Assembly (NCBI GenBank): GCA_030789695.1
Contig: CM061132.1
Coordinates: 150,668,597-150,732,596, forward strand
From: Scilla litardierei
Taxonomy: Eukaryota > Streptophyta > Magnoliopsida > Asparagales > Asparagaceae
Direction: 5' to 3'
DNA: 64,000 nucleotides
In this document: positions 11,925 to 23,523 of the stretch, one piece after another
Numbering within the stretch: position 1 is the first letter of the stretch
Layout of the letters: each line of letters opens with the position of its first letter
Notes under the pieces: generated by a model
What the model was told of the DNA's origin: nothing
Databases searched by the model: none
The model's input: the letters and a program-made list of their open reading frames with translations, nothing else
Program-made: the position numbers and the translations under genes

Positions 11925-12456
11925 TTAGTCGGTCAAAGAGCAACCACTGACCGACTAGTTTGGCAACTAGTCGGTCGGTCGACCAACGCAGACCGACTAA
12001 GTGTAAACAGTAACTTCTGAACGAAAATAGGATTTAGATTTAGTCGGTCAAAGAACAAATACTGACCGACTAGTTTGTCATCTAGTCGGTCGATGAACGT
12101 TCTTAAAACGACTAAGGGTAAAAAGTAACTCGACTGTACAGTATAACTAAGAATTAGTCGGTCTGAGTACAAAACTTAACCGACTAGTTTAACAACTAGT
12201 CGGTCGAAAGATGAACTTAGACCGACTAAGAATGAACAGTACTGATACTAAAATTTAGATGATGTGTTAGTCGGTTAAAGAAGCATTACCGACCGACTAG
12301 TTTGCAACCTAGTCGGTCAACCAACGTTCTTAGACCGACTAACGATAAACAGTAACTCCTGAATAATTTAGAAAGCCAACTAGTCGGTCCAAGAAGGATT
12401 GCCGACCGACTGGATCATCATCTAGTCGGTCGGTGCCCCTTCTTACACCGGCTAAT
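11925..12456 (-). repeat. Five-unit palindromic AGTCGGTC array in the Tekay U3
   Basis: Five imperfect units of about 111 bp each carry four copies of AGTCGGT or its complement, arranged as inverted pairs (about 20 copies in all). The other LTR copy is at 4544-5074. The array ends just upstream of the TATA-like box, where an enhancer or protein-binding array would sit. A role is inferred. Confidence 0.8.
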
Positions 12457-12782
12457 AAGCACCAAAAGTTCCGATACGGAGCGCGGAGCCCCGAGATCGA
12501 TTCCTAAGACTCCTAGGCTTGATCTAATAGTAAGATATGACCGTTATGAAGCCCGTCACGAATGACTTACTCCGAAATCGACGATCCTAAGGAAGAAACG
12601 AGAAAATACGACGAAATGATCGAAAATGAAAGTTACGGAGACGAAAACCACATATGAGGAGAAAATCCACCAAAACATATATTATAATATAATAAATCCA
12701 GATACATGAAAACCAGTCGTTACACATGGTCAGGGTTCCGAGTGATCGGCATGGAGTCTAACATGGGTGTGACCCTTCGTTC

Positions 12783-12799
12783 CCACATACGGCGCCAAT
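12783..12799 (-). promoter_or_regulatory. Primer-binding-like site of the Tat-like element
   Basis: Directly inside the LTR the minus strand reads TTGGCGCCGTATGTGGGA, a motif seen at the LTR/leader border of many plant Tat-type elements. I did not match it to a specific tRNA. A degenerate copy (TTAACGCTGTATGTGGGAAC) occurs on the plus strand at about 15772-15791. Confidence 0.6.
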
Positions 12800-13935
12800 T
12801 GTTGCGGGGTGGAACTCGCGTACAATGAATTTATATAATGGGGAACCAAGGGCACGGTGGTTATATTGAAAAGAGGATTTGGATGGGCTATTTAACAAGT
12901 GATTAGTGGGGTGAAGAGGCTAAGCTTACCGTCGGGGGAGACCACAGAGCCAAATCTCACCGGACGCGGCGGTGGAGGATCGGTCGGCGGGAGCCGAGGG
13001 CGGATGTCGACCATGGGGCGAGCTACCCTGCACAATGAGCAACTCGTCAGAAGGGCCGGGTTGGGATCCAACATTTAGCCCCTCCGATGCCTAAGTCAGT
13101 AACTGGGCTTAAAGCGGGGGCTAGGCACACAGGTCGGACTGAGGGTGTGTCGACCGTACGTGACGAGCTATCGGTGGGAGAACAAAGATATGGATGACCT
13201 TTGCTCTCGTGTGTGAATAAGGGGATCCAGAGGGAATTTGCCAACCCCCTCACCGTAAGAAGTGAGGGGGTATTTATACCTGATGGGAGATGATTAGGTG
13301 GGGCTGACTTGGCATGCTGACTCGACGTGCTGAGCTGGCCCTGCTGTCAGCGGAAGCTTCAAACGGGGATGTCAGGAACAGGAGTAGCCGCCTCGCTTTT
13401 GTCAGATGGCGCAACGGCCAGGGGCGCTTTTGTCAGGGTGTCAGCGCCGAAAGCATTAAGTGTCAGGGGGCTCAGCGGCCAGGGGGTGCTTTGTCAGATG
13501 GTCGGGCGGTGTTAGTGTCAGTCGTGTCCTTACACTAGGTTGTTTGTCGTGCGTGATGAACTAAAGGTCTAGCAATGCTATCCCCGGCGGTGGGGTTCGT
13601 GGGGACCCGCCGGGTCGACCTGCTCGGGGGTTGTCCGGCCCGGCCGCGCCCCTTTTCGGTCGCGGGTCGTGGACCGCTGGCAAGGGGGGGTACGCACATA
13701 CCTCTGTCAGCATCCCAGGCGGCACTGTCTGGGTGCTCCCCAGGCGCACTGCCCTTGGCGGGCCGAGCAACTGTGGTTGTACGCCTCGGCAGGGAGGGGG
13801 GCACTGCGAGGTGCGCCCATTCCCATGTAGCCTCAGACCTCCGGGACGGCGGCGCCTTTGCAAAGGGACGAGTCAACGAGGTATGTCAGCGGATCGGGGC
13901 GGGAGTCGGACTCCCACGATCTTTAGGTCGTAACA
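12800..13935 (-). repeat. 5' LTR of the Tat-like gypsy element
   Basis: The sequence begins TGTTGCGGGG and ends GTCGTAACA on the plus strand, giving the TGTT...AACA ends typical of an LTR (1136 bp). The primer-binding-like motif abuts the internal side. A minus-strand TATA box (GGTATAAATA) lies at 13271-13280. The other LTR is outside the window, so the outer boundary rests on the terminal motif alone. Open frames inside (for example 13575-14066) have no protein-like features and are not called as genes. Confidence 0.65.
13271..13280 (-). promoter_or_regulatory. TATA box in the Tat-like LTR
   Basis: The minus strand reads GGTATAAATA here. Directly downstream in the direction of transcription is a 9-bp inverted repeat (CCCCCTCAC / GTGAGGGGG at 13245-13253 and 13262-13270, 8-nt loop), which would fold in the first nucleotides of the RNA. 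This is consistent with the U3/R border. Confidence 0.55.
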
Positions 13936-15138
13936 GCTTCATTGTAATAGTTATTTTGATTAAATTTTATTTTCCTTGTCTTAACATTTTGAAGCCTTCT
14001 TTGAAGCTCACACACCTAGGAACACACTTGGAATGTTTAAAAATTATTTTGAAATTTATTTCCTAAGTTTTAGAGCATGTGTCAGAATATTTTAAAATTA
14101 GTTGACTAGTTCTTGTGATATGGTCGACTACTGCTCTCGGAAATTTTTGACAGACTGAACTAATCAACCACTGTTGGTAATCAACCACTGTTGGTAACCT
14201 AGCTGACTAGCTCCATACTAGTCGAATAGTCCATGAACGATAGTCGGCTATCCATCAACGATAGTCGGCTAATACTTGCTAATGGGCTCAAATGGTAACT
14301 TTTAAATTGCCATTTTGACCGTTTTAGGCAGATTTTAGAAAAATAGTTTTGACCCGATTTTTGCCTATAAATAAAGGAGTTTTTCTCAGTTTTTAGATAT
14401 CACGAAAAATCATTTGTTTGCAAAAGAAAAGAGTTTTATGCTCAAAATTATTTTAAAGAAAACCCCTCTTTTGGTCAAGCTTTTCAAAGTCTGTCAATCT
14501 TTCATTGGCCAACTTCTTGATCCTCAAAGAGATTCAAGTTTCATCATCTTGGGATCGTTCTCCTATAGCGACACAACTACACAAAAGCTTCAAGTCAAGA
14601 CTATAGGTAATTACATAAAACATCCTTGAAAGTGGAAAACCCTCAAGTGTGAGTGAGTTGTAAATCCTCTTGGGAAGAAGTGGTTTATAGAAATCCTCTT
14701 GAAAAGAGGTAGTTGTACTATTTGTTGAAATAGTGGAACCAGCCAAGTGGGACTTGGGTGATGGATGTGGGTCATGGGATGACTGAACCAGGGTAATCTT
14801 TGTGTTTGCGTTTGTTACATTTTGTATTTTAAATTATCTATTGTTTGTTCTATTTCTATTGCATACTCTATTGCAAGATTTATTTATTGTTGTTTAAGAT
14901 TAAATTAGGTACCACTAATTGTGATTTTAGGTAAAAAAAATTTTGAGGGATTTAATTATACACTATTCATCCCACTATACTGTCTACTTGCTATCTATAG
15001 GCGATCCTACCAAAACTACCCTCCATAATTAACAAATAAAAAATTATAATTAATTGGAAAATTTTATTTTAAAAAAGTAAATATACCGAACGAAGTCTTA
15101 AAAAGAAAGAGAATTTGAGTATTTTCTTCGGTCATTGC
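13936..15138 (+). repeat. Truncated copia-type LTR remnant and AT-rich filler
   Basis: From about 14090 to 14935 the sequence resembles a long copia LTR (perhaps Maximus/SIRE-like). It has a TATAAATAAAGGAG box at about 14366, a CT/AG-rich R-U5 with AGTGGAAAACCCTC, and an upstream block with doubled words (AATCAACCACTGTTGGT twice, ATCAACGATAGTCGGCTA-like twice). No partner LTR or coding is present. The rest is AT-rich, with no gene seen. Confidence 0.35.
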
Positions 15139-15791
15139 TGTTACATCGTATATGGTCTGCCAATGTTGGGCTATTACCATGTCAACATACAACCTATAGC
15201 TCTAGGGTTGACTGAGTCAACCTCCTCCTCCCTCGCAAAGATCCATCAATGGAGGGTGGTTACACTCCATCCTGACCCACTTCAATAGCCAGTAATTGAG
15301 CAATTAAGGACTACATTCATGGAGAGGAAGTTACAAGCCACCAAGAGACATATAAAAGTCCTAGAGAACAATGGAGAAAGTGGGGCCAGATCCTAGATTG
15401 AGGTATCACCATACTTTACACTTTACTCCACATTATATTTCTTCCACCATACCTCAGCATGATGGTGATCGGACGACCTTCTGATAGGTCGATTCTAGCC
15501 GCCCCGAGCCCCTATGGAGTCATCGGCTAACTTGAGCGTTGGAGGGGAATTTTTCGGGCCCCAGCCCCGACCCCATGACGATTTTCCTATGTTGCAGACT
15601 AATGGAGACATGGTGAAGATAGGTCAACCTTCACACAAGGAGCACGGTCCTAGCTCTCCACTACCCGAGGTATTCTCTCTACGGGTCCCACTTCTCAGTC
15701 GACAAACGGTCCTCTCGTCGAAGGCATCCTCGTCGATACACCTCACTAGAAGGCGAAATCCATCTGTCAAGTTAACGCTGTATGTGGGAAC
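15139..15791 (+). repeat. Degenerate gypsy LTR plus primer-binding-like border (plus strand)
   Basis: TTAACGCTGTATGTGGGAAC at about 15772-15791 closely matches the Tat-like leader motif at 12783-12799 but on the opposite strand. A TATAAAAG box at about 15352 and a TGTTACATCG start at 15139 suggest the preceding 630 bp is the LTR. The borders are soft. No intact coding follows. Confidence 0.4.
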
Positions 15792-17760
15792 AAGGGTCAA
15801 CATCCTCGTCATCTTCTAGCGTTAACGATATCAACTCGTCTCACCCATCAAAGGCCCTAAAGGCCAAATCTTGAAGGGGCGGTGGACATCGTTCCAGATC
15901 CAAGATCTTCCAATTATGGAAACTCTTCTATTTCATTCCTCCAGAGAAATGCAGAAGCCTAGGATCATAAGCCATGTTTAGTTAATCCGATGATGGATCT
16001 AGTGAATAATTGTGTCAAGTCAGTCATGTTAACTTGGGCCTAAGAAGTTCCCATGAGGTTCCACACACGTCTCAGCCCGTTAACCCATTTTGAAACAGAC
16101 CAACAGAGAATGACACCAAAGAGTTGACTCCTCGTGGAGGCTGTATCTATGCGTCATGGGCATAGGGACTTCCCTGAGCCGAATCAGCACATTCTCTTCG
16201 TCCCAAACAATGGTCAAAGCTCGTGCGACCAAGCTCATCTGACCGACATTCGATCGAGCTCGTCTGACCAAAATTCCCTCGGTCAGAGCTCGTCCGAACG
16301 AGTTCATCCAGCCGAGCTCGATCGACCAAGCCTCTGTTAAGATGCTTGTTTGCAGTCGAACGACCCACAGAGCTCACTAGACCGTTCGGTCGCCCTCGCG
16401 ACCATCGAGCGAGGCTCGAGGACGTTCAAAGCTCTCCTCCGACCGAGCTAGTATCAGAGCTCTCCTTGGCTCAGACCTAGGATCAGATCTCTCCTTGGCT
16501 CAGAGATAGGACCAGAGCCCTCCTTCGACCAAGTTCTCCTCAGATCGGAGCTTGTCCGACCAAGCTCGACCCGAGCGTTCCAGACCGATTCGACTAAATC
16601 CGACCGATCCGATTGATCTGAGGTCGTGGTATTCCCCCTTTCACTCTTTCAATGGAGCGGAGTTCTTGGAGGTTGTCGATGCCAAGCATGGCATCGATTC
16701 AGCTCTGGTATTGATTCAGCTCTGGCACGACATCGTTAGAGCTCTTCCCCCAATCGACGGTGATGATGGTCAATGTCTATTACAACGAGGCTCACAAACT
16801 TTGCAAGCTTGGCAAGCTCGACATCCTGGCATCAGCATCCAAGCTTGGCAGTCATCGACACATGCCGATCTCCATACCAGCTCCCATCCAGGATCATAGC
16901 CAGTCGAGATCTGAGCTTCATCGAGCACGACCTACAGCATCCGAACCATCGAGGCAAGGATCCGCTCCGATCGAGCATGCCTTACTCAAATCACCCTCCA
17001 TTCGAGCTTCAACAGATCTTTGTCAAGCTCCAACTTAGCATAGAAAATGAGGACAGAACATATTCTACCCACCCAACTTCGTCAAATCCGAATCTAAGCT
17101 CGGCCCAAGCTTTGCCCGACCGAATACAATCTAGGTATTCTCTTCACTTGAACATTAGAAAGAAAATGGTTTGTGCCTTCTTCTTACATTGTAGACTAAA
17201 CCATTCTCTTGCCATTGTTCTTGCATGGACCTCGAGCTCAATTGACCTCCCAGACGAGGCTGAAACAATGGAGTCTCAGGTCGACCGAGCATCCCCTCAT
17301 CTGAGCCTCAACATCTTCCGACCGAGCTAACCAGGCTATGGAGTTCCAACAATCGGAGCCATCGTCTGTTGGAACCTCCTCTGTTAGGCCCAATAATGAT
17401 CTGAGCTTCACCTATCATTATTTCTTCTCGTCGGCTTCAGATTCTCGTCGAAGCTTCGTCTGTCGAGCCTCGATTTGAGCTACTGCGATGTAGATTGAGC
17501 CCATCTACCAAATTTGCAAATTACTGCTGTTGGGAACGACCTAATGGAGCAGTTAATGATGCCGTTGACCCAAACTGTAACGGCATGTTACTATTGTAGT
17601 ATTTCGTTCGTATATTATTAATAAATTGATTTATTTGAGTAATTACTATATGATTTATTTGTCAATTTTCAAAGCTCGAATGCGTGATCGAACCCAATAT
17701 TCGCGATCCACACGACTTCACGATCACGCTGATATTTCTTGTACAATTTTTGGATATCAT
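15792..17760 (+). other. Degenerate gypsy internal region rich in GAGCTC/CGACC words
   Basis: No coding domain can be recognised. From 16180 to 17330 the words GAGCTCGTC, GACCAAG, GACCGAGC and CTCCTTGGCTCAGA recur at irregular spacing, giving several short open frames without family motifs (for example 16773-17330). It probably belongs to the same dead plus-strand element as 15139-15791. Confidence 0.35.
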
Positions 17761-17761
17761 C

Positions 17762-17777
17762 GAGTTGGGGGCGAAAT
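17762..17777 (+). promoter_or_regulatory. Polypurine-tract-like sequence before an LTR-like start
   Basis: GAGTTGGGGGCGAAAT is followed at once by TGTGAATATC. A purine tract next to TG is the expected border of a 3' LTR in a plus-strand gypsy element. No partner LTR is visible. Confidence 0.4.
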
Positions 17778-19430
17778 TGTGAATATCTAGATATTTTTAA
17801 CCAAATCGATTTCCTAAATCAAACATTATCCTTAATAAATCTTAATAATCTTAATATCCTAATCAAATTGATCCTCATAGATCTTATATTAATAAATCTT
17901 AATCTAAATATCTGAACTAGATTATCTTTTAAATCAAATCTTAACCTAATAAATATTAATAAATCTTAACAAATGGATTATCCAAATCCAAATATCTATG
18001 ATAGATTAATTTTCTAAATCTAATATAAATCATAATAATCTATAAAAAATATTAATAAATCTTAACTAAATGGATTCTCCAAATCCAAATATCTATGATA
18101 GATTAATTTTCTAAATCTAATATAAATCGTAATAATCTACAAATATCTTAACCAACATGATTATCATAATCACATATTACACTAATAAATCTTAACTAAA
18201 TTGCTACCCTAATCAAATCTTGACATATCTTATCTTATCATGTTGTTGGAGATCCTATTCTATCTCCATGATTTTATGCAACTCCCCATTTCCTCCTCCT
18301 ATCTCTTCGCACTCAATCATTCTCCCTCTACAAAACAAAAACGAAGCAAAAAAGTATGTTAAGATACCAAAGCCGTTGCCTTCTCTCCTTAACCCATCAA
18401 ACCTTCGACCTCTTCATATATCTCTTCCCTCAAACCCTAATTCTTAGCCACAAAACCCCAGCTCTCCGCACCTCCAGAACCCACAACCCGCCGGCCACCA
18501 CCTTGCAGCCACCAACCCTCACATCTCTTCTCTCATTTCTCAACCTGGCAAACACATCACCGACGTTCTTCCTCTCTTCCCGACTTCTCCCTCCCCCTCA
18601 AAATCCACAGCAGCTGTCCTCGTCCCTCTCGTTACCATCACGGCACCTCTAGTGACCCACGACCCCCCTGCCATTGCCTAACACCATCTCAACCATTGTC
18701 TCTGCTCCGACCACGTCCTCAGTCGCCACCTCAACCGCAGTAGCCTCAACGACTGCTCAAACTCCCACTGGCACCCACGAACCCTCTCTCTCTCTCTCTC
18801 TCAACTCACGGCAACAACACCTCAGCCCGGTGACGCCTCCCCGCAGCCTTCCAGCACCACCGGCCACCTCATCATCTCGCACTCCTTCGCCACTTTCTCC
18901 TCAATCCCGATGAGCCCGCAACCAACCTCTCATTTTCCTCCTCCCTCGAACACAACCCGCTGCCCTCTCACTATCGCTCTCCCCTCCCGGCGACATCACC
19001 CCTCCAACTCACAGTCCACCAACTTTCTCCTCCCAATACCACCCTCTGACCCATTCCTCCCAAGCCCCGGCACCCTATCAAACCGATGTTGCACCCTTTC
19101 TCCGGTGCCTTCACTGTGCACCACCGCCAGTCCGACTTGTCTCCACCGTTGCAGCACCCTCAAACTCAGCCGCTACCCTCGACCTCTCATCTAACTTCCA
19201 ACTGCAACCGACGCCATCACCTCCTCTGTCAAACCCCGCGCCAACCCTCAACTCGTCGGCCACCCCAGCCCCTGTCCTGCCACCTCACACTTCGCCACTG
19301 CTGCCACAGCTCTGCCCAGACCTTCGCTAGCACCTGCCTCCTACGACCGTCGCCCGTCGCTGACCAACATCGCAGTCGTCGTGGCCCACCTGCAAACACA
19401 CAACGACAATGAAAGTGAAACATTGAGTTA
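17778..19430 (+). repeat. LTR-like segment: AT-rich repeats, TATA, then CT/CCA-rich leader
   Basis: The first 430 bp is AT-rich, with AATCTTAATAAATC words and a pair of copies about 97 bp apart (about 17985-18050 and 18083-18150). A TCATATATCTC box near 18412 is followed by CAAACCCTAATTC and a long C/T/A-rich stretch with a (CT)n run at 18785-18801. That order resembles U3, TATA and R-U5 of long gypsy LTRs. The Pro/Ser-rich open frames (18220-19412) are compositional. The right border is not defined. Confidence 0.35.
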
Positions 19431-19630
19431 TTATTCTGCGTTAGTTTAGGAATATATAAACACTGTATTAACATATTAATATATGTAAGTTTATAATTTA
19501 CGTAATTTATTTTAATATATCTACAATTATACACATATATGTGTTAGTTTATATATGTTGACATTATATATAAAGAGTGATCTTCGATTGCGAAAAAATG
19601 GATTTTCGCACAGTGCGAAAACATTTTTAT

Positions 19631-19777
19631 TGTTATGAATCAACTGCTGAGGGGAGAGCCCTCAGGTCTATATTTATAGCCAAAGGGGAGAATACAAGTG
19701 GGCTTATACAGATATGGGCCCAAACACTTAGGTTGGCCCAATAACTCATCCAACCCAGTAAATACACATTCACAACA
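19631..19777 (-). repeat. 3' LTR of the 19.6-26.6 kb copia element
   Basis: 147 bp, preceded by TSD TTTAT. On the minus strand a polypurine tract (AAGGGGGAG, 19778-19787) abuts it. It matches 26436-26582 except at two bases. Confidence 0.85.
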
Positions 19778-19859
19778 CTCCCCCTTATCCAGCCATAGTT
19801 GTGGACTCTGCTCGTGAATGCTTCAGGATTCTGAGCGTAGATGAGTCTCACATGGGGTG

Positions 19860-20160
19860 GATACTTCAGGATCCTAAGTTGGTGAGATTTGTCTCATTAA
19901 AAACCTTTAGCTATGGAAAACCCAGTGGGAAAAACCATAGTTAAGGAAAAAGAGTACAAATGCTCTTTAACTCCCCCTGATTTGTACAAGTGACTCTGCT
20001 CATGAATACTTCTGGATTCTGAGTGTCACATAGGGGTGGATACTTCAGGATCCAGAGTTGATGTGATTTGCCTCGTTAAAACCTTTGGCTATGGAAAACC
20101 CAGTGGGAAAAACCATAGCTAAGGGAAAAGAGTACAAATTCTGTCAACTCCCCCTGATCT
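19860..20160 (-). repeat. Two tandem copies of the copia 3' block with purine tracts
   Basis: Two copies (about 19860-19980 and 20037-20160) share, on the minus strand, a purine tract (TCAGGGGGAGT), TTTGTACTCTTTTTCC, TTTTTCCCACTGGGTTTTCC and GTTTTTAATGAGRCAAAT. This block is a known conserved stretch upstream of the 3' LTR in many plant copia elements. Here it is doubled, as it also is at 30756-31020. Confidence 0.75.
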
Positions 20161-20344
20161 GTAAAAGCTCTTAGGCTTTCAGATCTCGTAGGCTTATCTC
20201 ATCACTCCTATTTACAATATTCCGAAAATGTACACAGATTACAAATTTTATCACCATCAAACAGCTGCTGAATCCAGAAGCTCTGGAGAGGTGTGCTAAG
20301 TTTCGTCGCCTCTGATGTGGTCTTCAGACTATATGGTCAGCTCC

Positions 20345-23267
20345 TCAGAACCAGCCTCTACCCCAGTCGTCACCGGGATGTGATGTACCTCCAGGCGCCC
20401 TCAAATACACCATTTGTGTGATTCTGGAATGGTGAGGATCTCGGAATTGATAGGATGCTGTTGCCTTCATAAGTTGCTTTGCATATTTACAGTAGATGGA
20501 TATCCCACTGTGGGTACCCGTTCTGTGATTTATCAGTATAGGGACCGGACCTGTAACTTGCATTTGCATAAACATTGGGGGATGCTACTATAATTTGTAA
20601 GTCCAAATCTTTCGACCCTTGGAGGAAGCGCAGAAGGCTTGACTCCGGTCTAATGGCCCTTGTTAGGTGCCAACTATCTCTGGCTAATGAGTTTACTGCA
20701 ATTGCTATACCGGGACACATGCTGTTAGCCAGGAGTGCATGATTGCACTTAGATAAGGGACTTTAGGACCAGTTATATCCTCCCCCTCTTCCAGCGATCG
20801 GAAGGGTTCTTTTTGTTCATCTAGTAAGTGTACCACCGTAGGTGTACTTTGGATGACAATGGTCCTGTTAATTTCTCCAACGCACTTCTGGGCGTTTGTA
20901 ACAGGATTCTATGAGCCATGACTTTATATTTGCCTAGGTCTTTTCATGTTCAAAGGTTAGGCTTGTACATGTAGTTCGGTTTTCTCTTCAGGAGATCCGA
21001 TGAGATTTTAGTTGTCTCCAACTATGATCTCTAATCATGTTCTTTGCACAGATGCAAAGACAATCTTTAGTAGGAATCATTGACTTGACAAGTGATTCTC
21101 TTGGTTGTACATTTATTTGTTATACTTATATTTCTTCATTTGAATAGACGTCCCAAAGTCTATTCAGGCATTTTAAGGAAATGTGGAAATTATCTTTACA
21201 AGATATCCACGAAGGTATGCCGTCACAACATCCAATAACGGCATATCCAAAATTTTCCTTCGCCAAATCGTAAGGTATTCGCTTTTGATAACTTAGGGAG
21301 ACTGATGCATCATTTATGAGACATGCTCATTTGAATTTGTTTGATCCCTAGTTTCAGCGAAATTTTCCTTGGGCTATAGGTTGTACCGTATAGCATACGC
21401 TTTTGTATTTATTTTTCTTATGTTTGCAATACTTTGTTTTATCCACAGGTTTGACACCTTTTGGTGTCTGGACTTCAGGTCCGAACATTTCACGTTTCAT
21501 AAGTGAGTCCAGCTCATCTTTTATTGCCACGTTCCACGTTTGGCCAATCTCTACATTTGCCTTCTAGCAACGGAGTGTGGAACGATAATTTATAAACATC
21601 ATCGCCATTGCGATGTATATGGCAATATGATACGTGAATACATTGTCGACAATTTATGTTCTATCTGTCCAACACCTCCCCAGTATGTACAACATTTACT
21701 TAATTTCACTTTTTCCTGGCAATTCCTCTGCAGTGGATTCCGGGAAGGGTGATGGTGTGGACAGGAGCTCATTGTCCTGTGGTAGTATTGTCTTAAGGTC
21801 TCCAGGAGTTTCTTGTCCTAGGAGCCTGGTGGTCTGCCTCTTTTCTGTTGAGGATGAGCCACTTCTGCTGGTGGTGGATTGCATCCATTCTCGGGGATGT
21901 CAATCCTAGCTGGAGTTTTTGCAGCAGGGATGTGTGATCTGACAATCTTCTGTTTGTCAATAAATGATTCCGGTAATTGGTAAACAGTGTTCTGTATGTG
22001 GAGGATCTTCGGGATCTCATCTACACATTGTATTGTTACCGGATCATAGTGGGTCAAACTTTTTGTATCCCACGTTATAATTTTCTTCGCGCCAGATTTT
22101 CTAGTATCTGGGCCTATTTTTGGGAAACTCGTCTCATCGAAATCACAGTCTTCAAGATGTGCCTTAAATGCGTCCCCCGTTTGGGGTTTTAGGTATCTTA
22201 TAAGTGAGGGTGAGTCAAACCCTGCATGGATACCTAGGCGACGTTGAGTACCGTTTTGGTCCTCTTTGGTGGTGCAATGGGGATTTAAGACTGCGCGACC
22301 GAAGATTCTCAGATGAGAAATGTTAGGTGGCATTCCATATGAAAATTGCATTGGAGACTCTGACCTCCAGAGGGTCTTATTTTCATTTACGATGCAGCAT
22401 GCAGAGTTTGCATGTCCCCATGCATCCATAGGCAATCGGGATTTAATGGACGTTCAGTCCATTGGAGTCTACTTTTCAGTGACTCTTCCGACCCATTTTG
22501 GGTATGAACATGCGGCACTTGTATGTTCATTTTCAATTCCCGTTGATTGGCAGTACTCTTGAAAAGACTGGGAGGTATATTTCCCAACATTAACCAGACT
22601 TATTTACAACATTTTATTGTCTGGGAAATGTGCCCGTAACATTTTTGTTTTTGTGCCAATAGCTTTGGAAAAGCTAAGTTGCGGGTCTGTAGTAGACACA
22701 CGTACGAATATTCTGAGGATGCATTTATCAGTACAGTGAAGTACTGAAATAGCCCACTAAGGGTGGTGGATTTTATCCACATCTATCTCCTTGTATTCTT
22801 TTTGAGGAAGTGTGGAGATTCTTTTTCAACTTATCGTGTAGATGGCCTTGCAATTAGTTTTCCCTTATAGTAAGGGATGCGAGGGATTTTTTTTCTTCTG
22901 AAGAATCTTCTGGTTCTTCAAGTCATACCCATAGGATAAGATGCGATGCATCATCACAAATCCATGGTGGCCAAGTCCATCATGCCGGAGTAAAAACTCG
23001 GCTGATGTCGGGCACTTCAGGTGCTCCGTTTAATTTTGCTTCCTTTCTCCGAATCTTCGTATGGTGGAGGCCTATAAGGCTCTCAAAACATTCAAGTGTG
23101 GATTTTACTCCTTTTTCTTGAGACGTTGCATACGGTAATTTTTTTTCATTTACATTTGCTGTTTCCAAGTGGAATCCGTTGAACCGGATGTCCTTGAAAC
23201 TTAGAAAGTCTCTTTTGGAATTCGGAGGGATTAGTGCATCCTTTATTTTTGTGTCGTTTGGGGGCAA
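20345..23267 (-). pseudogene. Decayed copia pol (integrase, RT, RNase H remnants)
   Basis: Fragments remain in the usual order on the minus strand. 22980-23267 resembles the gag-pre-integrase segment. 21818-22435 is the integrase C-terminal region (FSYGMPPNISHLRIFGRAV, QRRLGIHAGFDSPSLIRYL). About 20950-21560 keeps degenerate RT words (IKDELDSLM). 20345-20720 retains the terminal RNase H region (LLRFLQGSKDLDL, YTDKSQNGYP). The catalytic RT motif is not recognisable. Frames are broken throughout, in contrast with the intact gag upstream and the nearly identical LTRs. Confidence 0.65.
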
Positions 23268-23523
23268 CAGTGTTGCCGTCCCTGGATCTTCAATATAGCC
23301 CTGATATTGGGCTTTGTATTGAAAGGGATCGTACGTGTTTATTGTCTACTAATTATTTATGAGAGCAGTTTCATCTATTGAAAGATGAATCGTTAGGCAC
23401 ATGAATATTCAGATAAACATTTTCATTTATTGTCTACTAAACATTTTCATTCAGAACAAATTTCATAATTAAAATGCTCTCATAAATTATTCTCAAAACA
23501 AATTGCTAAGATAAAAATAAAGG

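Larger units (their letters stand above)
2792..12724 (-). mobile_element. Tekay/Del-like Ty3/gypsy chromovirus, near-complete, nested in the Tat-like element
   Basis: A 9.93-kb minus-strand element bounded by two LTRs (2792-5343 and 10172-12724), both starting TGTCACGACC and ending CGTTACA. Flanking 5-bp sites are CGTGG (2787-2791) and CATGG (12725-12729), a TSD differing by one CpG-type transition. Counting by eye I see about 43 LTR differences (about 1.7%), so the insertion is fairly young. It encodes gag with two zinc knuckles, then protease, RT, RNase H, integrase and a C-terminal chromodomain, the Tekay/Del order. Two TAG codons interrupt pol. Two GT-AG segments (8785-8896, 6293-6364) look like introns. 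Confidence 0.9.
10172..12724 (-). repeat. 5' LTR of the Tekay element
   Basis: This 2553-bp copy is the promoter-bearing LTR, since the element reads on the minus strand. It ends next to the gag leader at 10171. The minus strand just inside the LTR does not show the usual tRNA-iMet primer site (TGGTATCAGAGC), so the primer tRNA is unclear. Confidence 0.9.
1..13935 (-). mobile_element. Tat-like Ty3/gypsy retrotransposon, left end off window, split by Tekay insertion
   Basis: The element reads on the minus strand. Its 5' LTR is at 12800-13935, followed leftward by a primer-binding-like site (12783-12799). The coding part resumes at 2791 after a nested Tekay element (2792-12724) and runs off the window at base 1. 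Gag and protease remnants at 69-2649 belong to it. The 3' half (reverse transcriptase, integrase, 3' LTR) lies outside the window. Lineage is inferred from the gag pattern and the TTGGCGCCGTATGTGGGA leader; Athila or another Tat subgroup remains possible. The frames are broken by several shifts, so the copy is dead. Confidence 0.75.

Noticed and set aside
13575..14066. Open frames of 100-163 aa on both strands
   Set aside because: They lie in or across the end of the Tat-like LTR and have no domain features.
18220..19412. Overlapping Pro/Ser/Thr-rich frames that could be a wall-protein exon
   Set aside because: Composition follows the C/T/A bias; three frames are open in turn, and the context looks like an LTR leader.
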